From positions 595,684 to 659,683 of the forward strand of contig NZ_JXCA02000002.1 in the NCBI RefSeq assembly GCF_000828085.3: 64,000 bases of DNA. The letters are read 5' to 3'. The notes beneath the pieces were generated by a model that saw only the letters and a program-made list of their open reading frames with translations, ran no database searches and was not told the origin of the DNA. The position numbers and the translations under genes were made by a program. This document shows, in pieces, positions 8,804 through 16,537 of this stretch. How positions within the stretch are numbered: position 1 is the stretch's first letter; every line of letters begins with the position of its first letter. Source of the DNA: Scytonema tolypothrichoides VB-61278 (lineage in GTDB: Bacteria; Cyanobacteriota; Cyanobacteriia; Cyanobacteriales; Nostocaceae).

Positions 8804-9295
8804 ATGAGTAATCACCGTATGATGGCAACTTCCTGTACTCTCAGACCACAGCTAGGAGATTTCGTTAATGTAATGGACTACAAAGCTTTGCTGGAAGGCA
8901 TAGAAGATAATCTAGGTTCCAAAGCTGCAGCAGTCATCATTAGTGCTGCGGGTCGTACCTACGGTAAGAAAATTGCCACAACACTTGGGGCGTCAATGGA
9001 ATCACAAGATCTTCCAACTATACTAAAGCGGCTAAACACAAGTTTAGGTATGGAAGGAACACGACTGTGTATGATAGAAGAAGTTTCTCAACAAGAAAAC
9101 TTTATTCGGGTAAAGGTGACTGAGCCAGTTGAAATGTCTGGTGAGACGGGAGGTTCAAGCCGTATGTGCCCATTTACCCTAGGTATACTGAGTGGCTTTA
9201 TCGATCAGATTATGCAAAGACGCCACCAAGCTCGACAAGTTCCTGTTGCCCAGCAAATAAATCTTCAAACGGAGTTCGAGTTTACACCCCTTTGA
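8804..9295 (+). CDS. V4R-domain (hydrocarbon-binding-type) protein 1
   Basis: This is the first of three paralogues in the cluster with the pattern LRPxLGDF, then GIEDNLGSKAAAVIISAAGRTYGKK, then a C-terminal segment CPFTLGILSGFIDQ. That layout corresponds to the V4R (4-vinyl reductase/hydrocarbon-binding) fold, which binds small hydrophobic ligands and often a metal through Cys/His. The other two copies carry ETFCSAGE plus a second Cys before YTLG. This copy has EPVEMSGE and keeps only the second Cys, so any metal site must differ. The core is about 160 residues. The start is uncertain (8744, 8804 or 8819). It probably senses a ligand for the GTPase/roadblock module; this is inference. Confidence 0.7.
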   Translation: MSNHRMMATSCTLRPQLGDFVNVMDYKALLEGIEDNLGSKAAAVIISAAGRTYGKKIATTLGASMESQDLPTILKRLNTSLGMEGTRLCMIEEVSQQENFIRVKVTEPVEMSGETGGSSRMCPFTLGILSGFIDQIMQRRHQARQVPVAQQINLQTEFEFTPL

Positions 9296-9777
9296 AATCA
9301 AACCTTAGTCAACGCTTGCGGGCTATAGAGATTGAATTGGTACTTTGAGGCAGTAGCTTCAATGTTTTTGAATTCACCGCATACATTTAGAGGATTATCA
9401 TTAATACAGCAAATGCAGTCATCCTCTTACCCAAACTCTGTTCACACAGATAGAATTTGCCTGCAAGCTTATTACAGGGGTTTTCTACTTTGGTGGGCAT
9501 TGCCACGAACGAATATAGCGGTTCTCATTTGAATCAGACACTACCACGAATAATGTGAAAGTGCATGCACTTTCACTACAACCGTGTATTGCACACAACA
9601 CCAGAAGCGCTATATTCCACATGTCCATCAAATGACTTTTATGGACAATGCCCACTGTACGATTTGTGGTTTAATCATTTGAAAAATCCTGTAATGCAGG
9701 TAGTCAAATAGAAAACTCAATTGGCAACCAAACATTATCTACAGGTTACGAAATCAAAACTTGCATAGGAGTGTAAG
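9296..9777. other. Intergenic region with MITE-like element
   Basis: The region between V4R protein 1 and roadblock protein 1 contains the 101-bp element at 9514-9614. The rest shows no gene. An AGGAG Shine-Dalgarno sequence precedes the roadblock ATG at 9778. Confidence 0.4.
9514..9614. mobile_element. MITE-like element, copy 2
   Basis: A 101-bp element with terminal inverted repeats TATAGCGGTTCTC (left) and complement TATAGCGCTTCTG (right). It has an inner 22-bp perfect palindrome at 9555-9576 (arms GTGAAAGTGCA and TGCACTTTCAC) followed by TATTGCACACAA. Ends and flanks match the copy at 3151-3245 while the inner palindrome differs. Confidence 0.6.
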
Positions 9778-10152
9778 ATGGCAATCAACACAGCAAAACT
9801 TAGCAGCATTCTGCAAAACTTTGTCACTGCAACCACTGATGTCCAAGGTGCAGTGCTTGTTTCTCCCGATGGTCTAACTTTATCCTCAAGCTTACCAGGC
9901 GGGATGGATGAAGAGCGGGTATCAGCAATGGCTGCGGCTATGATATCTCTTGGTGAACGCATTGGGGGTGAGTTAACCAGAGGCAATATAGAGCGGATTT
10001 ATGTTGAAGGTGACAAGGGTTTTGGAATTCTCAATGGATGCGGCGAGGATGCTGTACTACTCGTTTTAGCAAGTGATAGTGCCAAGCAGGGCTTGCTCTT
10101 GCTAGAAATTAAGCGTGTTCTTACAGAATTGAGAAAGGCTATGATGTACTAA
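9778..10152 (+). CDS. Roadblock/LC7-domain protein 1
   Basis: A 124-residue single-domain protein with the roadblock/LC7 layout: an N-terminal helix (LSSILQNFVTATTD), a strand VQGAVLVSPDGLTLSSSL, a long Ala/Met-rich helix (AMAAAMISLGERIGGEL), then strands ERIYVEGDKGFGILNGCG and AVLLVLAS and a C-terminal helix. Roadblock proteins dimerise and act as activators or scaffolds for Ras/MglA-type GTPases, as MglB does for MglA. It shares most of its core with the second roadblock protein at 13051, so the two arose by duplication. A good Shine-Dalgarno (AGGAG) precedes the ATG. Its likely partner is the GTPase at 7752 (inference from linkage). Confidence 0.85.
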   Translation: MAINTAKLSSILQNFVTATTDVQGAVLVSPDGLTLSSSLPGGMDEERVSAMAAAMISLGERIGGELTRGNIERIYVEGDKGFGILNGCGEDAVLLVLASDSAKQGLLLLEIKRVLTELRKAMMY

Positions 10153-10168
10153 TTCTGGCTTGAAATCA

Positions 10169-10266
10169 GGGAACAGGGAACAGTGAACAGTGAACAGTGA
10201 ACAGTGAACAGTGATAACTGACAACTGATAACTGATAACTGATAACTGACAACTGATAACTGTTAA
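10169..10266. repeat. Composite heptanucleotide tandem array
   Basis: Fourteen heptamers in one unbroken phase: GGGAACA twice, GTGAACA four times, GTGATAA once, then a CTGATAA/CTGACAA run of six ending in CTGTTAA. The same classes appear on the opposite strand in the same order at 36556-36709. This is a short tandemly repeated repetitive sequence of the type typical of heterocystous cyanobacteria. Confidence 0.9.
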
Positions 10267-10459
10267 AGTTTGCCAAGCGGCTAGAAACTGCTAACTAAAA
10301 TTGTGGCACTTCAGCGCACATTTACAGAAAATTGCAGAAATTTGAATGTACAATCAAGTCGATCATAACGCCTAGCTGCCTATGAAGGTCACAAAGCACG
10401 TGTGACCTGTAAAATTTTAACCAAAGCCGCTGGGAAATTCCCATCCGTCAACGGGTAAA

Positions 10460-10494
10460 AAGCTAGGTCTGACTTTATCAACAAGACCTAGCTT
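10460..10494 (+). terminator. Terminator-like hairpin after roadblock gene 1
   Basis: An 11-bp perfect stem (AAGCTAGGTCT / AGACCTAGCTT) with a 13-base loop, followed by ATTTATT. It could end transcription of the roadblock gene or act as an attenuator before the DUF4388 gene. Confidence 0.55.
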
Positions 10495-10655
10495 ATTTAT
10501 TAAGCCTAATCAACATAACTCTCATTAAAAACAGCTTATCAGTCTATTAACTTCGTAGCTTTATTTCATACCCTGACAAAATTTTTGAGAGAGGTACTAG
10601 ATATAAAATTTACATCTCAACCTGCTAGTCTATCAGACTACTAAGTAAAACTAAT

Positions 10656-11642
10656 ATGATATTTACTGGTAATTTAGCAGAATTTTCCTTGCCAAAAATC
10701 TTTCAATTGCTAGACCAAGGAGACAACACAGGATTACTCACAATTCGTACCATTACTGCTGATGTGACTGGTTTTATGCCTGTTTATTACATTTGGCTGT
10801 ATCAAGGTCGGATTGTGGCTGTTGCTGATCGTCTAGACGAAAAAGGCTTGGTTTCAATGATCGCCCAACGGGGCTGGGTCAGCGAGGATGTTATTTTGAG
10901 AATGGCTGAGATTTGTCGAGTTAACACACCGATAGGTTTATGCCTCAAGTTCCAAGGACTGCTGCAAGCTGAACAACTGAAACTACTGTTTCGTACCCAA
11001 GTTGTGGAACAAGTTTGTGCTTTATTTGAACTCAAGGATGGTCAGTTTAAATTTGATGCCGAGGCTGATTTACCCGACTCAGAGATGACAGGCATGAGTC
11101 TACCAGCAACTGAAATAACACTTATCGGTTTACGATCGCTACGAGACTGGAGTCTACTAGCACAACAACTGCCTGAGTTAAGTTTAATCCTATCAAATAA
11201 AAATATGACTGAGCCTCAGTTCCAGTTAGACTCTCTGGAATGGCAAGTTTGGCAGTTGGCGAATGGTACCATTTCCCTGAGGGAAATTGCCAATCAACTT
11301 GGACTTGCTGTAGAAAAAGTGCAGCAGATTGCCTTTCAACTCCTGATGAGTGATCTAGCACAAGAAGTTTTCCCAACTGCTATCTTAAGGAACCAAGTCA
11401 CAGAAACGACTCCCGTAGCAGAAAACTTACTAGAGTCAATTGTAGACTCTTCCAGTCAAAGTGATAACACGCAGCCGTTAAATGACATAGTAGCAGAAAC
11501 GACTCCTGTAGCAGAAAACTTACCAACTCCAGTCATAGACTCTTCGGGCCAAACAAATGTCTCTCAGTCGTTTCTCCAAAAGTTAGTTGGTTGGCTGCGT
11601 GTCATTCGGTCGTTCTTCCAAGGATTATTTAATTTTCGTTGA
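10656..11642 (+). CDS. DUF4388 (PATAN-like) protein with winged-helix-like region
   Basis: A 328-residue protein. Residues 1-135 carry the DUF4388/PATAN layout: FTGNLAEFSLPKIFQLLDQGDNTGLLTI at the start, WLYQGRIVAV, then LFELKDGQFKF. This is the N-terminal domain seen in PatA/PixG-type response regulators. Residues about 190-240 (WQVWQLANGTISLREIANQLGL) look like a winged-helix or dissociable helical module. Residues 250-258 and 281-289 are both ETTPVAENL, arising from a 93-bp direct duplication (about 11400 and 11493). The C-terminus (304-328) is an amphipathic helix rich in Trp, Phe and Arg that might touch membrane. There is no receiver domain. It probably acts as an adaptor in the GTPase cluster (inference). 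Confidence 0.8.
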   Translation: MIFTGNLAEFSLPKIFQLLDQGDNTGLLTIRTITADVTGFMPVYYIWLYQGRIVAVADRLDEKGLVSMIAQRGWVSEDVILRMAEICRVNTPIGLCLKFQGLLQAEQLKLLFRTQVVEQVCALFELKDGQFKFDAEADLPDSEMTGMSLPATEITLIGLRSLRDWSLLAQQLPELSLILSNKNMTEPQFQLDSLEWQVWQLANGTISLREIANQLGLAVEKVQQIAFQLLMSDLAQEVFPTAILRNQVTETTPVAENLLESIVDSSSQSDNTQPLNDIVAETTPVAENLPTPVIDSSGQTNVSQSFLQKLVGWLRVIRSFFQGLFNFR

Positions 11643-12116
11643 AACAAAACTTAGCAGCGCCACTGAGGAGTAATGGTAGAAGTCGGAAGTGGTGACCATA
11701 GCAAGCTAGACCACTGCAAGCTTAAGTGAACTAGAATTTTTTTGGACTTTATGACTCGGTTAAAACCAGCTTGTCGGTTTTGCTCTACAAGATAGATAAT
11801 AAACCCTGATATTTCAACTTTTTGTTAATTTTATTGTAAATATTTATTATAAATATATTAAGTAATAAATACTTGTATCAATTATATGTATTTTTTGGGA
11901 TTATCAGTAATTACCTAACTATAAATATAGAAAGACATTGAGTAGTACTGCGTCCACACTAAAATGTTGGATTGAAGTTGCAAGGGTGCAGGAGTGCAGA
12001 GGCACAAGGAAGAAGGAAAATAGACTCATCAACCGATTAATTTTTAACCAACAAATTAGACTAGACGCGCTCTTTTGATGAAATCTGGTTTTTGTTGATA
12101 CTAGGAGAACCACGAC
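11643..12116. other. AT-rich intergenic region
   Basis: An AT-rich gap before the second V4R gene. I see no gene, tRNA or strong hairpin. AGGAG lies about 9 bases upstream of the ATG at 12117. Confidence 0.4.
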
Positions 12117-12662
12117 ATGACTTTACAACCACAAGCCTTGTCTTTAGAGGAAAGACGTGTTGGGCTGACAGATGAAGACAAAGCTCTAGTAAAATCAGAG
12201 GCAAAGCTACGTCCAATTCTTGGAGATTTCAATAGTATTGTCTGTTTTAAGTCGGCAGTTATCGGAATAGAAAAAGCTTTAGGTGAAAAGGCAGCTGCGA
12301 TCGCCTTGACTACAGCTGGGCGTCATCGCGGCAAAGATCTTGCACAAGAATTATGTTTCTCAGGATCATCCTGCTCGTTTGAGGATATTGCCTACAAACT
12401 CGAAACAGCTTTAGGTAAAGACGGAACTTGCTTGTGCATCATTAATAACGTCATCAGAGAAGACGATGTTATTTCTGTTTACACTTCAGAAACCTTTTGT
12501 TCAGCGGGCGAGCCTCAAGGTTCCGAGCGTAAATGTACTTACACGCTCGGTGTTGTTTGGGGATTTATAGAGCAAGTTATCGGTAAGCGCTTGCAAGGTA
12601 AACACACGGAATCAGTGCTTCGTGGTGGTGATTACGATGTCTTTAAGTTTACTTTATTGTGA
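12117..12662 (+). CDS. V4R-domain protein 2
   Basis: A 181-residue paralogue of the V4R proteins at 8804 and 13707. After a polar 30-residue N-terminal extension come LRPILGDFNSIVCF, GIEKALGEKAAAIALTTAGRHRGKDLA, a helical middle part, and the Cys-containing segment ETFCSAGEPQGSERKCTYTLGVVWGFIEQ. The two Cys residues (about 140 and 150) are at positions conserved with the third copy and are plausible metal ligands of a V4R domain. The C-terminus RLQGKHTESVLRGGDYDVFKF is shared with copy 3. V4R domains bind small hydrophobic molecules; the ligand is unknown. The ATG has AGGAG upstream. Confidence 0.8.
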   Translation: MTLQPQALSLEERRVGLTDEDKALVKSEAKLRPILGDFNSIVCFKSAVIGIEKALGEKAAAIALTTAGRHRGKDLAQELCFSGSSCSFEDIAYKLETALGKDGTCLCIINNVIREDDVISVYTSETFCSAGEPQGSERKCTYTLGVVWGFIEQVIGKRLQGKHTESVLRGGDYDVFKFTLL

Positions 12663-13050
12663 AACTCACAGAATTTTTTCAAGCGCTTGTGCTACAAGAG
12701 GAGGGACAGTTTCTCCCGCAGGGAAACCCTCCTCAGATAAGATTTACTTTATAAATGATCTCTGAGTAGGTTGGCACTAATTTTAGCGAAGTATATAACG
12801 TTTTGTCAGGGCAAAGAGAAAAGGTTAAAGGTTTTCCCCTTTTCCCTGCCCCTTTGCCGATTGCAATATAGTTCTATTTATTTACACCCATCTGACTCGA
12901 AAAAGCAAGGGAGCAGGGGGAGATGAGAAGATTTTTCATGCGTGCTGGTGTACGCAGTTCATGACGCCTACTTAATTAATACTATTGTAAGTACAGCGAT
13001 TTACTATAATAGCGACATCTGTAAAAAGTACTAAAACACCCTCACTCACA
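12663..13050. other. Intergenic region with hairpin
   Basis: The gap between V4R protein 2 and roadblock protein 2. It holds the hairpin at 12698-12734 and a purine-rich stretch near 12905 (AAGGGAGCAGGGGGAG) related to the short repeat that invades the glycosyltransferase gene. No coding region was seen. Confidence 0.4.
12698..12734 (+). terminator. Hairpin after V4R gene 2
   Basis: An outer stem GAGGAGGG / CCCTCCTC encloses an inner stem GTTTC / GAAAC with a three-base bulge. It is GC-rich and lies 36 bp after the stop codon, but no U-run follows. Confidence 0.5.
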
Positions 13051-13428
13051 ATGGAAAGAGTTAGGATTCACGTTTCCATGCTACAAGACGAGCTGCAAAA
13101 TTTTGTCTCAAACAGTACAGGAGTTCAGGGTGCAATCTTGGCAACCCCTGATGGCTTAGCTTTGGCTTCTGTGTTACCACCAGGAATGAATGAAGGGCGC
13201 ACTGCTGCCATGTCTGCATCTATGCTCTCGTTGAGCGAACAAATAGGACACGAACTCGTTCGCGGTAATATTGATCGTATCTTCGTTGAAGGTGAGAAAG
13301 GCTATGGCGTGTTGGTTAGCTGTGGTGATGCAATTTTATTGGTTCTCGCTCATGCCTCTGTCAAGCAAGGCTTATTGTTTCTAGAAATCAAACGGGCTGT
13401 TGCTAGAATAACATCCCTATTGGGTTAA
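13051..13428 (+). CDS. Roadblock/LC7-domain protein 2
   Basis: A 125-residue roadblock/LC7 protein closely similar to the one at 9778. Shared blocks include VQGAxLxxPDGLxLxS, a helix with AMSASMLSLSEQIGHEL, RGNIDRIFVEGEKGYGVL and KQGLLFLEIKR. The family gives homodimers that bind MglA/Ras-like GTPases. It sits between V4R genes 2 and 3, so the cluster alternates V4R and roadblock genes and looks like a repeated V4R-roadblock unit. The N-terminus MERVRIHVS precedes the usual start of the domain; the Met at residue 10 is an alternative start. There is no strong Shine-Dalgarno. Confidence 0.85.
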   Translation: MERVRIHVSMLQDELQNFVSNSTGVQGAILATPDGLALASVLPPGMNEGRTAAMSASMLSLSEQIGHELVRGNIDRIFVEGEKGYGVLVSCGDAILLVLAHASVKQGLLFLEIKRAVARITSLLG

Positions 13429-13706
13429 AGGTCAACCAATGCATGGATTGTAGATTTGAAATTTTGCATTTCCATGCAAAATTCAAACACCAAATGCAAC
13501 TAAAACTATGACAAAAATAGAGTAATAGGATTACACTTAGCATCATTCCATAGCTGAAACCGGTAAACGCTATATTTTCAGGGAAAAAACTAGACAAACT
13601 GAGTTAGATATGACAAAACTCTGACAAGAATTACAGGGAAACTTAAGACTAATTTCTACCGTAAAACAAATTCTAGATAAACTCAACAGACAAAGGAAAG
13701 GAAAAG

Positions 13707-14216
13707 ATGATATCAAGTGAACAGACTTTTATAAGTCAGAAAATGGGGCATTTGCGTCCAGAATTGGGAGATTTTAGCAGTATAATCTTTTTGAAAGCAA
13801 TTCTTGTTGGTATCGAAGAAACTTTGGGTGACAAAACCGCTGGTATCGCAATGATATCTGCTGGTCGCAATCAAGGCAAAAATTTGGCTAGAGACTTAAA
13901 TTTAGTTGGCGATCAAGCAATATTGTCTCTTGAACAAATCCAATACAAGATTAATTTGGTTCTGGGCAAAGAGGGAACTCGCTTGTGCCTGATCGACAAG
14001 ATAGAACGAGAAGGAGATATTTACAAAGTTTATGCCAAAGAAACTTTTTGTTCTGCTGGTGAAGCAGAGGGATCATTACGAAACTGCAGCTATACTTTAG
14101 GCGTTATTCAAGGCTTTTTAGAAGCTCTTTTGAAGAAGCGCTTGCACGGAAAACAAATTGAGTCTGTTTTGCGTGGTGGGACCCATGATCTTATGCAGTA
14201 CTCTATTATAGCTTAA
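13707..14216 (+). CDS. V4R-domain protein 3
   Basis: A 169-residue V4R paralogue with LRPELGDFSSIIFLKAILVGIEETLGDK, AISAGRNQGKN-type block (MISAGRNQGKNLAR), LGKEGTRLCLIDKI, and the Cys segment ETFCSAGEAEGSLRNCSYTLG (Cys at about 120 and 131). It closes the GTPase/roadblock/V4R cluster. A purine-rich Shine-Dalgarno (AAGGAAAGG) lies just upstream of the ATG. It is closest to copy 2, with which it also shares the C-terminal pattern KRLHGKQIESVLRGG. The role as ligand sensor is inferred from the V4R fold. Confidence 0.82.
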   Translation: MISSEQTFISQKMGHLRPELGDFSSIIFLKAILVGIEETLGDKTAGIAMISAGRNQGKNLARDLNLVGDQAILSLEQIQYKINLVLGKEGTRLCLIDKIEREGDIYKVYAKETFCSAGEAEGSLRNCSYTLGVIQGFLEALLKKRLHGKQIESVLRGGTHDLMQYSIIA

Positions 14217-14254
14217 ACACAAGACAGTTGTCAATTAAGGAGTCGTAAATAGCC

Positions 14255-14290
14255 AACCCCGCAAGTCTTTGGTTGAAATATTGCGGGGTT
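14255..14290. terminator. Bidirectional terminator-like hairpin between convergent genes
   Basis: A 10-bp perfect stem (AACCCCGCAA / TTGCGGGGTT) with a 16-base loop lies between V4R gene 3 and the convergent ChuX-like gene. Flanking bases are A/T-rich on both sides, so it could serve both transcripts. Confidence 0.65.
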
Positions 14291-14316
14291 TAACATATGA
14301 GATGAGTTAATTCTCA

Positions 14317-14721
14317 TCAAATCTCTGCTGGTGCAGGTTCCCAGAGTTCTCCATATTGCTCCCGTAAAGTCTGCCAAGCCTCCACTTGTCCAGGTTCGTA
14401 TTCTCCTGGTTTACCCCATTGTAGAAACAAACTCAAAGCTGGCTCTTGTTTGTCATCCAAAAACCGAATGGCATAGGTGGTAAAGTTACCTCGCTTGGCT
14501 TCACCCGTTTCAAATTTCACTTGCGTAATTTTATCCATATTCAAGTGAAATTCAAAACCTTCGGTGTGCATGTTGGCGTACTTACCTTTTGGGAGTTCTG
14601 CATAAAACAGCTTTTCCACTCTACCGCGTGCTTCTAAAACAGCGGCGCTGCTTGTGACAATCAGACGCAGTGTTCCCAGAGTTTCGCAAGCTTCCAAAAA
14701 TTCTTTTAGTGTTTTAGTCAT
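14317..14721 (-). CDS. ChuX/HutX-like heme-utilisation fold protein
   Basis: A 134-residue protein whose central part (KYANMHTEGFEFHLNMDKITQVKF), followed by AIRFLDDKQEPALSLFLQWGKPGEYEPGQVEAW, matches the order of strands and the FxxD...F..W pattern of the ChuX/HutX/HemS half-domain. That family binds heme or related tetrapyrroles in the cytosol. The cyanobacterial branch has an N-terminus rich in short helices (KEFLEACETLGTLRLIVTSSAAVLEARG) and is not proven to bind heme. It lies just downstream of phoH on the same strand. Four ATG-containing heptamers sit directly before the start codon, so the true start or translation efficiency may be affected. Confidence 0.65.
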   Translation of the reverse strand: MTKTLKEFLEACETLGTLRLIVTSSAAVLEARGRVEKLFYAELPKGKYANMHTEGFEFHLNMDKITQVKFETGEAKRGNFTTYAIRFLDDKQEPALSLFLQWGKPGEYEPGQVEAWQTLREQYGELWEPAPAEI

Positions 14722-14723
14722 GT

Positions 14724-14751
14724 GTCATTAGTCATTTGTCATTTGTCATTT
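14724..14751. repeat. Heptamer array GTCATTT, four copies
   Basis: GTCATTA plus three GTCATTT units begin 3 bases from the start codon of the ChuX-like gene. On the coding strand each unit carries an ATG, and no Shine-Dalgarno remains. Confidence 0.8.
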
Positions 14752-14766
14752 TTTCATGACTCGGGA

Positions 14767-15738
14767 CTATTTTTCATGTTGTTCGTATGCAGCGACTATA
14801 CGCTGAACAAGAGGATGGCGCACAACATCTTTTTGAGAGAATTCGCAAAAGGCTATGCCTTCTACGTGTTTTAAAATTTGTATCGCTACCGTTAATCCAG
14901 ATTGTTGGTTGGCTGGTAAGTCGGTTTGTGTGATGTCACCTGTAATCACCATACGGGAACGGAAACCCAAACGAGTTAAAACCATTTTCATTTGAGCTGG
15001 TGTGGTGTTTTGAGCTTCATCAACGATCACAAAAGCGTTGTTGAGAGTCCGTCCCCGCATATACGCTAAAGGAGCAACTTCAATGACGCCTCTTTCCATC
15101 AGTGATGGAACTTTTTCTGGATCAATAAATTCGTTGATCGCATCGTAGAGTGGACGCAAATAGGGATTGACTTTCTGCTGCAAGTCTCCTGGTAAAAAAC
15201 CAAGTCTTTCGCCAGCTTCGACAGCAGGACGAGTGAGAATCAGCCGTTCAAATTGGTTCGCCAGAAGTGCTTGTACAGCAACGACGACTGCGAGGAAAGT
15301 CTTACCAGTACCGGCTGGGCCTGTGCAAAAAGTTAAATCTCGTTTGCGTAGCGCTTCGATATACTGTCGTTGTCGAAAGGTTTTGGCGCGGACTTCCTCA
15401 CTTTTACGCGTTTTAGCAATGATGTCCCGCTGTAAATCTAGCAGTTCCCCTTCACGATGAGTGTCCAAAGCTTGGCGAGCTGTTAAGATATCTGTACTAG
15501 AAATATTGTTGCCTTTGCTCCAAAGATCTTCAAGCGATCGCACCAATCGACTCGCCAAATCCACTTGCTTTTCGGTGCCAGAAATATACAGTTCTTGTCC
15601 CCGCAGAACTATATTGGCTCCTGTTTGTCGTGCCAAAGTTTTGAGATTTTCTTCCCCTTCTCCTGCTAGTGCGATCGCACTCGGAAGATCCGGCAGTTCA
15701 ATCGTTAAGGCACCTGACATCATAAATTCATAATTCAA
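14767..15738 (-). CDS. phoH: PhoH-like ATPase
   Basis: A 323-residue PhoH family protein. An N-terminal KH-like region (about 10-70, with TIELPDLPSAIALAGEGEENLKTLARQTGANIVLRG) is followed by an SF1-type ATPase core: Walker A GPAGTGKTFLA (about 139-149), RPAVEAGERLGFLPGDLQQK, Walker B VIVDEAQN (about 236-243) and TGDITQTDLP. PhoH proteins are cytosolic ATPases linked to RNA metabolism and, in some bacteria, to phosphate starvation; the exact substrate is not settled. A second in-frame Met at residues 6-7 (about 15723) is an equally good start. It lies downstream of rpsU and upstream of the ChuX-like gene, all on the minus strand. Confidence 0.93.
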   Translation of the reverse strand: MNYEFMMSGALTIELPDLPSAIALAGEGEENLKTLARQTGANIVLRGQELYISGTEKQVDLASRLVRSLEDLWSKGNNISSTDILTARQALDTHREGELLDLQRDIIAKTRKSEEVRAKTFRQRQYIEALRKRDLTFCTGPAGTGKTFLAVVVAVQALLANQFERLILTRPAVEAGERLGFLPGDLQQKVNPYLRPLYDAINEFIDPEKVPSLMERGVIEVAPLAYMRGRTLNNAFVIVDEAQNTTPAQMKMVLTRLGFRSRMVITGDITQTDLPANQQSGLTVAIQILKHVEGIAFCEFSQKDVVRHPLVQRIVAAYEQHEK

Positions 15739-15842
15739 AATTAGGAAAATACTTCACTAGATAATTGAACTAAACAATTCAAACAATTTTGTTGTTTTGT
15801 TGATGTTAAGAACATTGGCGTTGAAATTACACTTGGTTAGGA

Positions 15843-15876
15843 AAAGTAGAGGCAGGTAAAATCGCTGCTCTACTTT
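15843..15876 (-). terminator. Hairpin downstream of rpsU
   Basis: On the minus strand, arms AAAGTAGAGCAG and CTGCCTCTACTTT pair with one bulged base and a 9-base loop, about 90 bp after the rpsU stop and before phoH. It is followed by only a short T-rich stretch, so termination may be partial. Confidence 0.55.
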
Positions 15877-15967
15877 CCCTGAGTTTGCTCTACAACAACT
15901 TTCAAACCTTAACGTTAAGAGCTAGCTGGCATTGGTTAACCGCCATCATCAAAGATATAACTTTGAT

Positions 15968-16144
15968 TTAGAAGCGACCACCTTTGCGTGCGGCTTCCGC
16001 TTTGCGTTTACGGCGCAGACTGGGTTTTTCGTATCTTTCCCGGCGCTTGACTTCGGATAAAATTCCGGCTTTTTGAATTTTCTTTTTAAAACGCCTTAAT
16101 GCCGAGTCAATCGACTCATTATCACCCAAACGGACTTCAGCCAC
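15968..16144 (-). CDS. rpsU: 30S ribosomal protein S21
   Basis: A 58-residue basic protein that is too short for a length-filtered ORF list. It reads [19 protein letters not shown] (GTG start), then [22 protein letters not shown], and ends in [15 protein letters not shown]. This is the S21 pattern, a small-subunit protein near the anti-Shine-Dalgarno end of 16S rRNA. The start is GTG at 16144, preceded by AAGGAGGTGAAA, a near-perfect complement to 16S rRNA, though the spacing to GTG is somewhat long. S21 itself acts in initiation, so an exceptionally strong Shine-Dalgarno might relate to autoregulation; that is inference. Confidence 0.95.
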   Translation of the reverse strand: MAEVRLGDNESIDSALRRFKKKIQKAGILSEVKRRERYEKPSLRRKRKAEAARKGGRF

Positions 16145-16537
16145 TCCCTGGTTTCACCTCCTTACAGAGATTCTCTAAGTATTATCTAAAAACGTAGTCA
16201 ACCGTTGCTTTTGATTTCCTGACTTCTAGTGTGAGCGCTTTACTTAGTTTACGAGTGCTAGACTCAACCAAGTAAGCGTCAGATGGTAGAAATCATACTC
16301 AGCGCTTACACAACACCTTTGACGCTTTTGGGGTAGATCGAATCTACTTTGTTTGCAATTGCGCCAAACCAAGCTTGTACCGTGATAGCTTTTTTTTGAA
16401 ATGCTAGCTTTTCTACTACGAACGCTAGCGGTACAAACTTTGACTTGAATTTTTTAAGTCGAGAAAAGCTGCGGTTTCTTGGGTACTGAGTGCTGGTATT
16501 CACGAATCAAGTTTTTGTTACAGGGTTTGTGTGAAAC
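16145..16537. other. Intergenic region between KH gene and rpsU
   Basis: No convincing gene. A 65-codon frame on the minus strand (16306-16503) starts with GTG, lacks a Shine-Dalgarno and has no recognisable motif. The strong rpsU ribosome-binding site is at the 16145-16165 end. Confidence 0.4.

Larger units (their letters stand above)
10153..10655. other. Intergenic region with heptamer array and hairpin
   Basis: This region contains the heptamer array (10169-10266), an everted motif AGGTCACA...TGTGACCT at 10386-10408 with a 7-base spacer, and the terminator-like hairpin at 10460-10494. No gene was seen. Confidence 0.5.

Noticed and set aside
16306-16503. 65-codon minus-strand frame between the KH gene and rpsU
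   Set aside because: GTG start without Shine-Dalgarno, no motif, and a composition like non-coding DNA.
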